DNA from: Pseudomonas quebecensis | GTDB taxonomy: Bacteria > Pseudomonadota > Gammaproteobacteria > Pseudomonadales > Pseudomonadaceae | Length of the DNA: 64,000 nt | Assembly: GCF_026410085.1 (NCBI RefSeq) | Contig: NZ_CP112866.1 | Coordinates: 5,455,001 to 5,519,000 of the forward strand | Direction of reading: 5' to 3' | Part shown: positions 15,276 to 23,991 of the stretch, one piece after another | Layout of the letters: every line of letters starts with the position of its first letter | Numbering within the stretch: the first letter of the stretch is position 1 | The notes under the pieces: generated by a model | Databases searched by the model: none | The model's input: only the letters and a program-made list of their open reading frames with translations | Told to the model about the DNA's origin: nothing | Position numbers and translations under genes: made by a program

Positions 15276-16676
15276 TCAAGCCTGAGTGAATTGCGAGGCC
15301 AATTCGCGCAGCAAGACTTCGGCGTCCAGTACTTTACCCACCACTTCGTCAGCTTTGTCCCGGCTCAAGCCCAGACGCTCAAGCAGCGCATCCGGGATGG
15401 TTTCGTCCGGCCCGGAACCGATCCCCCGGCTGCGCAGCAGGCACACGGCCAGGCACACCAGGTTCGGGTACTCGGCGTAGTTGCCGTCGTAGGTCGGGTC
15501 ATGCTGGAAACGCAGGGCCGTGGACAGTTCGTCCGGCATGTCCCAGTAGCGCATCAGCCAGGCGCCGATCTGCTCGCGGCTGATGCCCAGCAGGTGCTGT
15601 TCCACATAGCTGTGGCACAGGTGCGGATTGACTTCCAGATGCCGACAGATCAGCGAGAAGTGCGGCGGGAATACGTGGGCCAGCAGCAGATAGCCGAAGT
15701 TGTGCAGCAAGCCGGCCAGGTAAGTCAGGCCGGCTTCAGGGCGCTGCGCCCTTGGCATGGCGCGGGTCAGGCCTTCGATCACGGCGGCGGTGTAGATCGA
15801 TTGATGCCAGTACGGCGTGGCCTGGTGTGGGTTGTCCTTGGGCAGGCTCAGGGTTTTGCCCAGGGCCAGGCCGAGCGCCAGGTTGATCACCAGATCGAAA
15901 CCCAACACGCGCACGATAGCGTCTTCCACGGAGCGGATCTTGCCCGGCGACGCGTAGTACGGCGACGCGGCCCAGCTCACCACTTGCGCCGCGAGGGCGG
16001 GGTCGGTTTCCACTACGCCGGTGATGTCGTCGATGGTCGCGTTGGGGTCGACCCGCAGCTTGATGATCTTCTGCGCGGTGTCGGCCAGCGGCGGAATCTC
16101 GATGGTTGCTTCCAGGCGTTGCTGGATACGGCGCGCAGTGAAGGCCTGCATCGCCTGGGTGATTTCCTCGCGGTCATCATTGGGGCGGTCGAGGTTCGGG
16201 CGAATATTGCTCAATGGCTCGCCGAACTGCGCGGCGCTGGCCTTGGTGAGCAGGGTCTTGAAGGCTGCGGTGTCGATTTGCAGCAACAGCCCGGCTTCGC
16301 CCGAATGCACCAGCAGGCTCGGTTGATTGAGCAGGCTGCCTTCATACAGACAGGGCGAACTGGTGAGCGGCGGCAGGCCTGGCAGCAGGCTCAGGTTGTG
16401 TTTATCCAGCATGCGCTTGACGCGCTCCGGCGCCACGGCGGTGAGGCGACGGCCGGTGAGTTCGGCGAGGCGGTTGAGGTCCAGTAACTGGCTCTGCGGG
16501 AACAGCACCATCAATGCGCCCACCGCATCTTCGAGCAGCACGGCCTGGACCTTTTGCGCAGGATTCAGGCCCGGTTGTTCGGCGACTTCCGTGTAGCTGA
16601 CGGCTAGCTTGGCGAGCAGGTCCCGAATGACCGGCGGAGCGGTCAGTGGGGCTGTGGCATGGGCAACTTCTGACAT
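15276..16676 (-). CDS. HDOD-domain signalling protein with N-terminal YbaK-like domain
   Basis: The 466-residue cytoplasmic protein has two parts. The N-terminal part (about residues 15-150) resembles the YbaK/ProX aminoacyl-tRNA deacylase fold. The C-terminal part (about 190-440) is an HDOD domain (PPLADTAQKIIKL, ETDPALAAQVVSWAAS, IRSVEDAIVRVLGF, LLHNFGYLLLAH). HDOD is an HD relative lacking a full catalytic metal site and is usually regulatory, in motility, biofilm or stress control. Neither substrate nor partner can be read from the sequence. The ATG at 16676 was chosen over an in-frame TTG 12 nt upstream. It lies downstream of recG on the same strand with a 117-nt gap. Confidence 0.8.
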   Translation of the reverse strand: MSEVAHATAPLTAPPVIRDLLAKLAVSYTEVAEQPGLNPAQKVQAVLLEDAVGALMVLFPQSQLLDLNRLAELTGRRLTAVAPERVKRMLDKHNLSLLPGLPPLTSSPCLYEGSLLNQPSLLVHSGEAGLLLQIDTAAFKTLLTKASAAQFGEPLSNIRPNLDRPNDDREEITQAMQAFTARRIQQRLEATIEIPPLADTAQKIIKLRVDPNATIDDITGVVETDPALAAQVVSWAASPYYASPGKIRSVEDAIVRVLGFDLVINLALGLALGKTLSLPKDNPHQATPYWHQSIYTAAVIEGLTRAMPRAQRPEAGLTYLAGLLHNFGYLLLAHVFPPHFSLICRHLEVNPHLCHSYVEQHLLGISREQIGAWLMRYWDMPDELSTALRFQHDPTYDGNYAEYPNLVCLAVCLLRSRGIGSGPDETIPDALLERLGLSRDKADEVVGKVLDAEVLLRELASQFTQA

Positions 16677-16793
16677 GGCCTGATCCAATTTCGTACAGTC
16701 ATCGAAGTATAACCAGCTTGGTACAAGTGTTGGTCGGATAAGTGCTGTTTGTGACCAGGTTGGTGATCCGCGACGGTTTTTCCTTCGACAGCG

Positions 16794-18869
16794 TTAAACC
16801 TGGCCGTATTGCTGGCCGTGTCGCAGCCAGCGGTCCAGCAACGGGCTGACGTGATCCGGCCAGCGTTCCAGCAGGGCTTGGGCGGCATCGCGCACGGCGG
16901 GCAGCAGGTCGGCGTCACGCATCAGATCGGCCACCTTGAATTGCAGCAGGCCGGTCTGGCGGGTGCCGAGCATTTCACCGGGGCCGCGCAGTTCGAGGTC
17001 TTTTTCGGCAATCACAAAACCGTCGTTGGTTTCGCGCATGATGCCCAGGCGCTGGCGGCCGATCTGCGACAGCGGCGGGTGGTACAGCAGCACGCAGTGG
17101 CTGGCGGCGCTGCCTCGGCCCACGCGCCCGCGCAGCTGGTGCAACTGCGCCAGGCCCAGGCGTTCGGGGTTCTCGATGATCATCAGGCTGGCATTGGGCA
17201 CGTCCACGCCAACCTCGATCACCGTGGTGGCGACCAGCAGTTGCAGGTTGCCGGCCTTGAATTCGGCCATCACCGCCGCTTTTTCCGCCGGTTTCATACG
17301 GCCATGGATCAGCCCGACCTTGAGCTCGCCCAGGGCGCTGGTGAGGTCTTCATAGGTAGTCTCGGCGGCCTGACAGGTCAGTTCCTCGGACTCTTCGATC
17401 AGGGTGCAGACCCAATAGGCCTGGCGGCCTTCGGCGCAGGCACCACGCACGCGTTCGATCACCTCGACCCGCCGCGTGTCGGTGACCAGCACGGTGTTGA
17501 CCGGCGTGCGGCCGGGCGGCAGTTCATCGAGGATCGAGGTGTCGAGGTCGGCGTAGGCGCTCATCGCCAGGGTGCGCGGGATCGGCGTGGCGGTCATGAT
17601 CAGTTGGTGCGGGCTCATGCGCCCGCCCACGCCTTTCTGGCGCAGGGCCAGACGCTGTTGCACGCCGAAGCGGTGTTGTTCGTCGATGATCACCAGGGCC
17701 AGGTTCTTGAACTGCACTTCGTCCTGGAACAGTGCGTGGGTGCCCACCACCATCGGTGTGCCAGCGGCGATCTGCTCCAGCGCGGCGGCGCGGTTCTTGC
17801 CCTTGAGCTTGCCGGCCAGCCAGGCGACTTCCAGGCCCAGCGGCTCCAGCCAGCGCTTGAAAGTGATGAAGTGCTGTTCGGCGAGAATCTCGGTAGGCGC
17901 CATCAGCGCCACCTGGTAACCGGCTTCCAGCGCCTGCAGCGCGGCGAGGGCGGCGACCACGGTCTTGCCTGCGCCGACGTCGCCCTGGATCAGGCGCAGC
18001 ATGGGTTCCTGCTGACTGAGGTCGTAGGCGATTTCGTTGCCCACGCGCTGCTGGGCGCCGGTCGGCGCAAATCCGAGGTTGGCCAGGTATTGCGCGGGCA
18101 GGCGCGTGGCCTTGGGCATTGCCGGCGCCCGCAGCGAGCGCATGCTTTCGCGCAGGCGTTGCTGGGACAGTTGGTGGGTCAGCAGCTCTTCGAAGGCCAG
18201 GCGATGCTGGGCCCAATGATGACCCAGGGCCAGCTCGTCCACGTCGGCGTCGGCGGGCGGGTGATGCAGGTAGCGAATCGCATCGGCCAGCGGCGCCAGT
18301 TGATAGTCGCGGGCCAGCTCCAGGGGCAGCCAGTCCGGCAGGCTGGTCGGGCCGAGCATCGTCAGCGTCTGCATGCACAATTGGCGCAGGCGTTGTTGAG
18401 TCAGGCCTTCGGTGAGCGGGTAGATCGGAGTGAGGGTGGTGTCTACCGGCGGCGGTTCGTCGCCGGTGATTGCACGGTATTCCGGGTGGTAGATTTCCAG
18501 GCCCGAGGCGCCGGGGCGGGCTTCGCCGTAACAGCGCACGCGAGTACCGCGTTTAAGGCCTTCTTTCTGTGCATTGCTGAAATGGTAGAAGCGCAGGCTA
18601 AGGCCGCCGGTACCATCCTGCAGGCGCACCACCAGGCTGCGGCGCTTGCCCATCACCACGTCGGCGCCGCTGACCGTACCTTCGACCACCGCGTCCTGCC
18701 CAGGGCGAAGCTGGCCGATGGGCACCACGCGAGTGCGGTCCTGATAACGCAGGGGCAGGTGGAACAGTACGTCCTGAAGGTTCTCCAGGCCGACCTTGGC
18801 CAACTTCTCGGCCATGGCGTCCCCGACACCCTTGAGTGCCGTCACCGGCACCTGCGACAGCTCAGTCAT
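16794..18869 (-). CDS. recG: ATP-dependent DNA helicase RecG
   Basis: RecG is a branch-migrating helicase that reverses stalled replication forks and processes Holliday junctions. At 691 residues from the chosen ATG (MTELSQVPVTALKGVG) it matches the family length exactly. It has the N-terminal OB-fold wedge, Walker A GDVGAGKTVVA, the DExH-type box IDEQHRFGVQQR, TATPIPRTLAM, and the C-terminal motif VI region LHQLRGRVGRG. The ATG lies 8 nt downstream of the oxyR stop. A longer frame would start inside oxyR. Co-transcription with oxyR fits the known Pseudomonas oxyR-recG operon, which ties DNA repair to peroxide stress. Confidence 0.97.
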   Translation of the reverse strand: MTELSQVPVTALKGVGDAMAEKLAKVGLENLQDVLFHLPLRYQDRTRVVPIGQLRPGQDAVVEGTVSGADVVMGKRRSLVVRLQDGTGGLSLRFYHFSNAQKEGLKRGTRVRCYGEARPGASGLEIYHPEYRAITGDEPPPVDTTLTPIYPLTEGLTQQRLRQLCMQTLTMLGPTSLPDWLPLELARDYQLAPLADAIRYLHHPPADADVDELALGHHWAQHRLAFEELLTHQLSQQRLRESMRSLRAPAMPKATRLPAQYLANLGFAPTGAQQRVGNEIAYDLSQQEPMLRLIQGDVGAGKTVVAALAALQALEAGYQVALMAPTEILAEQHFITFKRWLEPLGLEVAWLAGKLKGKNRAAALEQIAAGTPMVVGTHALFQDEVQFKNLALVIIDEQHRFGVQQRLALRQKGVGGRMSPHQLIMTATPIPRTLAMSAYADLDTSILDELPPGRTPVNTVLVTDTRRVEVIERVRGACAEGRQAYWVCTLIEESEELTCQAAETTYEDLTSALGELKVGLIHGRMKPAEKAAVMAEFKAGNLQLLVATTVIEVGVDVPNASLMIIENPERLGLAQLHQLRGRVGRGSAASHCVLLYHPPLSQIGRQRLGIMRETNDGFVIAEKDLELRGPGEMLGTRQTGLLQFKVADLMRDADLLPAVRDAAQALLERWPDHVSPLLDRWLRHGQQYGQV

Positions 18870-18877
18870 ACGACGGA

Positions 18878-19801
18878 TCAGCTCGCGGCGGCAGGCGGCT
18901 TGGCCACCGAGCACAGGCGGACCGAGTCGGCGAGGATCTCAATCGCCTTGGGCCGTGGGAAACTGGCGCGCCAGGCGATCGCCACGGTACGGAACGGCAC
19001 CGGTGGCGTCAGTGGGCGCACTTCGATCACGCCAGGGGCGTAATGATGACTGTCCACCGCCGACAACGGCAGGATCGAGATGCCCAGGCCCGAAGCGACC
19101 ATGTGGCGAATGGTTTCCAGGGAGCTGGATTCCACCGTGGTGTGCTTGGCGCCGTCGTTGCCTTTGGTGAGGGTCGGGCAGGCTTCCAGCACCTGGTCGC
19201 GGAAACAGTGGCCTTCGCCGAGCAGCAGCAGGCTCTTGTCGTTGAGCAGAGCGGCGTCGATGGTGGCTTTTTTGGTCCACGGGTGGGAAGCGGGCATCAG
19301 CACCTGGAACGGCTCGTCGTAGAGCTGCAGGGTGAGCACATCCGCTTCGTTGAACGGCAGGGCGATGATGATTGCGTCCAGCTCGCCGTTGCGCAGTTTG
19401 TCGCGCAGTACGTGGGTGAAGTTTTCTTCGATATACAACGGCATCTGCGGCGCGACGCGGTGCAGTTGCGGGATCAGGTGCGGGAACAGGTACGGGCCGA
19501 CGGTGTAGATGGCCCCGACCTTGAGCGGCGCGGTGAGCTGGTTCTTGCCGGCCTGGGCCAGCTCGCGAATGCTTTGCGCCTGTTCCAGCACCTTCTGGGC
19601 CTGGGCGACGATACCTTCGCCTACTGGCGTGAGGCGCACGGCGCTCTTGCTGCGCTCGAAAATCAGCACACCGAGTTCGTCTTCAAGCTTTTTCACGCCC
19701 ACCGACAGCGTCGGCTGGCTGACATGGCAGCGCTCGGCCGCATGGCCAAAGTGTTGCTCTTGGGCGAGGGTCACGATGTAGCGTAATTCTGTAAGAGTCA
19801 T
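18878..19801 (-). CDS. oxyR: Hydrogen peroxide-sensing regulator OxyR
   Basis: OxyR is a LysR-type activator that senses H2O2 through a disulfide and switches on catalase and alkyl hydroperoxide reductase genes. The 307-residue protein starts MTLTELRYIVTLAQE with a winged-helix HTH (about 1-60). Both redox cysteines fall exactly at the E. coli positions: Cys199 in GEGHCFRDQ and Cys208 in LEACPT. The gene leads the recG operon. The 142 nt upstream, between oxyR and the tonB stop, should hold its promoter, although no clear sites were resolved. Confidence 0.97.
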   Translation of the reverse strand: MTLTELRYIVTLAQEQHFGHAAERCHVSQPTLSVGVKKLEDELGVLIFERSKSAVRLTPVGEGIVAQAQKVLEQAQSIRELAQAGKNQLTAPLKVGAIYTVGPYLFPHLIPQLHRVAPQMPLYIEENFTHVLRDKLRNGELDAIIIALPFNEADVLTLQLYDEPFQVLMPASHPWTKKATIDAALLNDKSLLLLGEGHCFRDQVLEACPTLTKGNDGAKHTTVESSSLETIRHMVASGLGISILPLSAVDSHHYAPGVIEVRPLTPPVPFRTVAIAWRASFPRPKAIEILADSVRLCSVAKPPAAAS

Positions 19802-19912
19802 AGCGGGCGTCCATGAGGTTGCGAGCCAAGCATACCGGCTGCAATCGATAGACGCACGTTATCAGAAGTTTGTAAGGGATTGAGTGGGAAGTGCCGAGGA
19901 TTTTCCTGAAAG

Positions 19913-19934
19913 TGGCGAGGGTTACCCCTCGCCA
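19913..19934 (-). terminator. Hairpin after tonB
   Basis: A perfect 9-bp stem (TGGCGAGGG paired with CCCTCGCCA) with a 4-nt loop starts 10 nt after the tonB stop, read on the minus strand. It is followed by CTTTC only, so it is a weak rho-independent terminator or a transcript-end stabiliser ahead of oxyR. Confidence 0.5.
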
Positions 19935-19943
19935 TGCTCATGT

Positions 19944-20696
19944 TCAGCGACGACGCTTTTCGATGTTGTACACGAACGGTGCAACGATCTCGATGCTGCC
20001 GCTCTTGACCATATCGGCCGGCGGTTTGGGCAGCGGCTGGGCACGACGGATCATGTCCAGGGTGGCGCGGTCCAGGTCGGCGTTGCCGGAGAGCCCCACC
20101 AACTCGTACGACAGCACATTGCCTTCAGCGTCGACCACGAACTTCAGGCGGTTCAAGCCTTCCTTGCCACGTGCCTGCGCGCCTGGCGGGTACTTCTTGT
20201 ACTTCTGCAAGTGCGCCAGCAAAGTGCCTTCCCAGGACGCCTTGGCCGCGAGCTGTTGCGGCGACGGCCCCGGAGCAGGCTGTGCCGATTTCTGCGGTGG
20301 CGCCTGGGTCGGCGGCGTATCGCTCGGCGGCTCCTCGGACGGTTTCTCCTTGGGCGGCTCGGGCTTTTTTTCCACCGGCTTGGGCGGCTGGGGTTTGGGC
20401 TTGGGCTTGACCGGCTTGGGCACCTGGATCGTCGGCTTGGGCGCCTCGGCCATTTTCGGCAGCGGCAACTCTTCCACCGGCGCGGGCGGTTGCGGCGGCG
20501 TCACCACCTTCGGCGGGGCCGGCGGTGGTGGTGGCGCAGGCGCAGGCGCCAGGTCGATGACCATGGCCGCCGGCGGCAATTGCACCGTACGCGGCGCCGA
20601 CCAATGGAGTGCGATGGCAATCGCGATGGCATGCACGCCCAGCACGACGGCGAGGCTGGTGCCATAACGCGTCAGTTTGTGGCGCGTCGTGATCAT
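19944..20696 (-). CDS. tonB: Energy transducer TonB
   Basis: TonB carries proton-motive energy from ExbBD to outer-membrane siderophore and cobalamin receptors. The 250-residue protein has an N-terminal membrane anchor (about residues 13-32, SLAVVLGVHAIAIAIAL), a long periplasmic Pro/Lys/Glu spacer (about 50-150; repeated PKPVKPKPKP-type units) and a C-terminal TonB domain (YKKYPPGAQARGKEG, IEIVAPF). It is the third gene of the exbB-exbD-tonB operon. The start overlaps the exbD stop by 4 nt. Pseudomonads carry several tonB loci. This one is the complete exbBD-linked type. Confidence 0.95.
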   Translation of the reverse strand: MITTRHKLTRYGTSLAVVLGVHAIAIAIALHWSAPRTVQLPPAAMVIDLAPAPAPPPPPAPPKVVTPPQPPAPVEELPLPKMAEAPKPTIQVPKPVKPKPKPQPPKPVEKKPEPPKEKPSEEPPSDTPPTQAPPQKSAQPAPGPSPQQLAAKASWEGTLLAHLQKYKKYPPGAQARGKEGLNRLKFVVDAEGNVLSYELVGLSGNADLDRATLDMIRRAQPLPKPPADMVKSGSIEIVAPFVYNIEKRRR

Positions 20697-21118
20697 TTCT
20701 TGGCTGCCGTCTCAAGTCCAACCAGGCCAACCTTGAGGTAGCCGGCCGCGCGCAGGGCATCCATCACGCTCATCAGATCGCCGTAGTCCACGCCTTTGTC
20801 AGCCTGGAAGAAGATCGTCGTGTCTTTCTTGCCTTGGGTCTTGGCGTCGAGCACCGGGCCCAGGGTTTCGGTCTTGACTTCTTCTTCACCCAGGAACAGG
20901 CGTTGATCCGCCTTGACGCTGAGGAAGATCGGCTTTTCCGGGCGTGGCGCCGGTTTGGCGCTGGAGGCGGGCAGGTCGACCTTGATGTCCACAGTTGCCA
21001 GCGGTGCGGCCACCATGAAGATGATCAGCAGCACCAGCATCACGTCGATAAACGGCGTGACGTTGATTTCGTGGTTCTCGACGAGTTCGTCGTCGCCTTG
21101 ATTCAAATGCAGGCCCAT
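20693..21118 (-). CDS. exbD: TonB-system proton channel subunit ExbD
   Basis: ExbD forms the proton-driven motor with ExbB. The 141-residue protein has a short cytoplasmic N-terminus, one membrane helix FIDVMLVLLIIFMVAAPLA with the essential Asp25 at the same position as in E. coli, and a periplasmic domain. It sits 6 nt after exbB and overlaps tonB by 4 nt. Confidence 0.96.
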   Translation of the reverse strand: MGLHLNQGDDELVENHEINVTPFIDVMLVLLIIFMVAAPLATVDIKVDLPASSAKPAPRPEKPIFLSVKADQRLFLGEEEVKTETLGPVLDAKTQGKKDTTIFFQADKGVDYGDLMSVMDALRAAGYLKVGLVGLETAAKK

Positions 21119-21124
21119 GGCCGA

Positions 21125-22084
21125 TTACCCCACTTTCACCATGTGCGGTTGCGAGCTGCGCTCGGTAGGCAGGTGATCGAGGTCGCGGCTGACCAGCAGC
21201 AGAACCTCCGCCGACGCGTCCGATACCTGAGCCTTGTAGCCGGCAATCGAACGGGCGAAGACGTTGTAAATCACCACCGCAGGAATCGCGGCGACCAACC
21301 CGAGGGCGGTTGCCAGCAAGGCTTCGGCGATGCCGGGGGCAACGACGGCGAGGTTGGTGGTCTGGGTTTTGGCGATGCCGATGAAGCTGTTCATGATGCC
21401 CCACACGGTGCCGAACAGACCGACGAACGGCGCAGTTGAACCGATGGTCGCCAGCACGCCGGTGCCGCTGCTCATGTTGCGACCGCAGGCGGCCACCAGG
21501 CGCTCCAGGCGGAACGCTACGCGCTCCTTGATGCCTTCTTTTTCGCGGGTGTTGGCCGACAGGCGCATCTCTTCCAGCGCATCGTGCACCAGGGTATTGG
21601 CCAGGGTGCCTTTCTTGGTGGCGCTTTCGCTGGCTTCCTTGAGGGTGGCGGCCTTTTTCAGATGGACGATTTCAGTGCGCAGACGACGCTTGGCGCCCAG
21701 CAGCTCGAAGCCTTTGGCAATCCAGATGGTCCAGGTGATGATCGAGGCAATGGCCAGGCCGATCATCACGGCCTTCACTACCACGTCTGCGTTCTGGTAC
21801 ATGCCCCATGGCGACAGGTCATGGGCCATGCCCAGGGTGTTGTTTTCTTCCAGCACTACGCCGGTGTCGTCCGCGGCCGCTGCGGCCGGATCGGTGGCGG
21901 CCGGCGCGGCAACCGGTGCAGCGGCGCTCTGCTCGGCGGCAGTGGGCGTGGCTGGCGCGGTGGCGTCGGCGAATGCGGCGGTCGGTGCCAGCAGAACGCT
22001 GAACAGCACCGCAGCAATCGCGCGCCAGGCGCGGGAAGGACTGTGAGGCTTGGTTGGCGAAGCGGGGGTTGTATTACGTGTCAT
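21125..22084 (-). CDS. exbB: TonB-system motor protein ExbB with extended N-terminus
   Basis: ExbB is the polytopic stator of the TonB motor. The 319-residue form is longer than E. coli ExbB (244). A signal-like segment (about residues 20-40) and an Ala/Pro/Thr-rich periplasmic stretch (about 40-80) precede the three helices, starting near VVVKAVMIGLAIASIITWTI. The MotA/TolQ signature is clear (STAPFVGLFGTVWGIMNSF; PGIAEALLATALGLVAAIPAVV). Such long ExbB forms with a cleaved or extra N-terminal region are common in Pseudomonas. It is first in the operon and divergent from the epimerase-like gene, with a 188-nt shared promoter region. Confidence 0.95.
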   Translation of the reverse strand: MTRNTTPASPTKPHSPSRAWRAIAAVLFSVLLAPTAAFADATAPATPTAAEQSAAAPVAAPAATDPAAAAADDTGVVLEENNTLGMAHDLSPWGMYQNADVVVKAVMIGLAIASIITWTIWIAKGFELLGAKRRLRTEIVHLKKAATLKEASESATKKGTLANTLVHDALEEMRLSANTREKEGIKERVAFRLERLVAACGRNMSSGTGVLATIGSTAPFVGLFGTVWGIMNSFIGIAKTQTTNLAVVAPGIAEALLATALGLVAAIPAVVIYNVFARSIAGYKAQVSDASAEVLLLVSRDLDHLPTERSSQPHMVKVG

Positions 22085-22168
22085 GCTGGCCGGACCTGAG
22101 AGAAAGAATGAGTGATTGTCCTGCCAGACCCTGAGCAGGGGTCGAGGACAAATGGGCGGTCATTATTG

Positions 22169-22181
22169 CAAGTAATTCTTG
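22169..22181. promoter_or_regulatory. Dyad in the exbB upstream region
   Basis: The 13-nt imperfect palindrome CAAGTAATTCTTG lies about 90 nt upstream of exbB, in the A+T-rich part of the divergent region. It could be a regulator site. It does not fit the Fur 7-1-7 consensus well, so iron control, although expected for exbB, is not shown here. Confidence 0.3.
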
Positions 22182-22272
22182 TTAACAGAAGTAATACAGT
22201 AACTTTATTTGCCGTTTTTCTGGCCGTCGGTCAACCGGCAGCGCTAACCTAGACCTTTCGATACGGAGTTTT

Positions 22273-23127
22273 ATGATGTCCGCGCCTTCTGTTGTGATTG
22301 TCGGATGTGGCGATGTGGGGAGTCGGTTAGCCAGCCAATTGCTCGCCTCGGAATGGGAGGTGCATGGTCTGCGGCGTGACATTTCGCGCTTGCCCGACGG
22401 AGTGATCGGCATTGCCGGCGACCTGTTCAAAAAGGACTGCCCGGACACCTGGCCGATCGGCGCAGTGGATTACCTGGTGTATTGCGCTGCCGCGACCGAT
22501 CACGATGAAGCCGGCTATCGCGCGGCGTACGTGCAGGGGTTGCAGCATGTGCTGGAGTGGCTCGGCGATTACGGCCAGCAACCCAAACATCTACTGTTTG
22601 TGTCCAGCAGCAGTGTGTATGGGCAGCAGAACGGCGAGTGGGTCGACGAAACGTCTGAAACTCAGGCCAAAGGCTACTCCGGTCAGATCATGCTCGAAGC
22701 CGAGCAGGTCGCCTTGAACAGCGGCATTGCGGCCAGCATCGTGCGGTTGACCGGTATTTATGGCCCTGGCCGCGAATGGTTGCTGACCCAGGTGCGCAAG
22801 GGTTACCGGGTGGCGGTCGATCCGCCCTTATATGGCAACCGGATCCACGCGGATGATGCGGCGGGCTTGCTCGCATTCCTGCTGCGCCATGTGGAGCAGG
22901 GCGGTTCGCTGGATAAGGTCTACATCGGTGTGGACGACGCGCCGGCGCCGCTGGCCGAGGTGGTGGCCTGGTTGCGCGATTACCTGGGCGTGACGCAGTG
23001 GTCCGACGAGGCGAGCGTGCGGCGTGCGGGGAGCAAGCAATGCAGTAATGCGCGCATCAAGGCCTTGGGATGGACGCCGACATACCCGACGTATCGGGAA
23101 GGCTACGCGGCGATCCTCAAGGGCTGA
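22273..23127 (+). CDS. NAD(P)-dependent epimerase/dehydratase-like protein (YeeZ type)
   Basis: The 284-residue Rossmann-fold protein belongs to the extended SDR superfamily. It has an N-terminal dinucleotide motif VGCGDVGSRL, a conserved CAAATDHDEAGY segment, and the substrate-side SSSVYGQ. The usual active-site YxxxK is not obvious: Tyr in SVYG is followed by QQNG, and GYSGQIMLEAEQ replaces the Lys step. The reaction is therefore unknown. The start is the first of two ATGs; the second (22276) has better spacing from GGAG. The gene stands alone, divergent from exbB. Confidence 0.8.
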   Translation: MMSAPSVVIVGCGDVGSRLASQLLASEWEVHGLRRDISRLPDGVIGIAGDLFKKDCPDTWPIGAVDYLVYCAAATDHDEAGYRAAYVQGLQHVLEWLGDYGQQPKHLLFVSSSSVYGQQNGEWVDETSETQAKGYSGQIMLEAEQVALNSGIAASIVRLTGIYGPGREWLLTQVRKGYRVAVDPPLYGNRIHADDAAGLLAFLLRHVEQGGSLDKVYIGVDDAPAPLAEVVAWLRDYLGVTQWSDEASVRRAGSKQCSNARIKALGWTPTYPTYREGYAAILKG

Positions 23128-23144
23128 AACACGGTCTGAAAATG

Positions 23145-23170
23145 GTGGGAAGGGGTTTGCCCTCTCCCAC
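23145..23170. repeat. Single REP-like palindrome
   Basis: A diverged REP unit (GTGGGAAGGGGTTTGCCCTCTCCCAC) in the 64-nt gap between two convergent genes. It can fold as a hairpin and may also end both transcripts. No second facing unit is present, so it is a solo REP. Confidence 0.7.
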
Positions 23171-23191
23171 ATTCACTTTCATTCAGGGCGG

Positions 23192-23935
23192 TTATTGTTT
23201 TTCCAGCAGCCATTGGCGAGGGCCCGGCGTAAACGAAGGTACTTCGTCCGCCTGCGCCGTATTGACCGCCTGGAAAATCTCCAACTGCTTGTCTTTGCGC
23301 ATGAAAATCCAGGGGTTGCCCTGACCATTGAGTTGCAGCCAGATGCTGTCATAGCCGCCGCTCATGGAAGCGCAATCGCCGGCCAGGCACAGTGAATACC
23401 GATCGACCCTGGGCAGGCCGACAACCTTGCCATCGGCCTGGAACTGCACGATGGCGCCGTTGCCGAAGCCGTCGGTGATCTTCCAGTCGCCGCCCAGGTA
23501 GGCGGCGTACAACGCCCGTTCGAAGTTGGCGCCCAGTGGCGCGCCTTCCGGGGCGGGGTCCTTGGCGCGAGCGAACAATTGCTCGGGCTCGTTATCGTTG
23601 GCCACCTGCAGCAGTTGCTTGCCTTTGCGCTTGAGTTCGGTGGCGGAGCTGCCGTAGAAGCCCACGCTCCAGGCGCCGGATTGTTCCGTAAGCAGTTTGC
23701 CTTCCGCCACTTCAAAACCGTTGTAGTAGCGCGCTTGGGAGGCCTTGGTATTGACCTCCCATTCCAGATTCGGGCCGAAGCTTTGCAGCGCTTCACGCAA
23801 AGGGCCGCCCTTGGCTGCCGCATCGATGGCGGCCTGGTTGATCCAGGTACCGCTTACATCCTGATCGGCGGGGTTGCTGGCGCAGCCGCCGAGCAACAGG
23901 GCGAGCAATGAAGAGGCTACAAGCGCTTTGCGCAT
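23192..23935 (-). CDS. Uncharacterised lipoprotein
   Basis: The 247-residue protein has a lipoprotein signal ending in the lipobox LGGC (Cys18) followed by Ala, which suggests outer-membrane sorting. The mature part is soluble and mixed alpha/beta with several Trp/Gly-rich strands (SGTWINQAA, GGDWKITDGFGNG, GYDSIWLQLNGQG). Two further cysteines (SLCLAGDCAS) probably form a disulfide. I do not recognise the family, and no catalytic motif is visible. It lies 56 nt downstream of ridA on the same strand, separated by a hairpin. Confidence 0.75.
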   Translation of the reverse strand: MRKALVASSLLALLLGGCASNPADQDVSGTWINQAAIDAAAKGGPLREALQSFGPNLEWEVNTKASQARYYNGFEVAEGKLLTEQSGAWSVGFYGSSATELKRKGKQLLQVANDNEPEQLFARAKDPAPEGAPLGANFERALYAAYLGGDWKITDGFGNGAIVQFQADGKVVGLPRVDRYSLCLAGDCASMSGGYDSIWLQLNGQGNPWIFMRKDKQLEIFQAVNTAQADEVPSFTPGPRQWLLEKQ

Positions 23936-23960
23936 GATGAAATCCTTTTAAAACGAAGTC

Positions 23961-23984
23961 GGCGCAGCCTGTGGGGGCTGCGCC
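23961..23984 (-). terminator. Terminator-like hairpin after ridA
   Basis: A perfect 9-bp stem (GGCGCAGCC paired with GGCTGCGCC) with a 6-nt loop begins 7 nt after the ridA stop on the minus strand. A TTTT tract follows 6 nt later. It probably ends the gmk-rpoZ-spoT-ridA transcripts. Confidence 0.5.
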
Positions 23985-23991
23985 GGGTGTT

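Noticed and set aside
16809..19043. A 744-codon open frame opposite recG and oxyR
   Set aside because: It is antisense to two certain genes, has low-complexity composition and no ribosome site.
22160..22190. Possible Fur box upstream of exbB
   Set aside because: The dyad CAAGTAATTCTTG matches few positions of the Fur consensus. It is kept only as an unnamed dyad.
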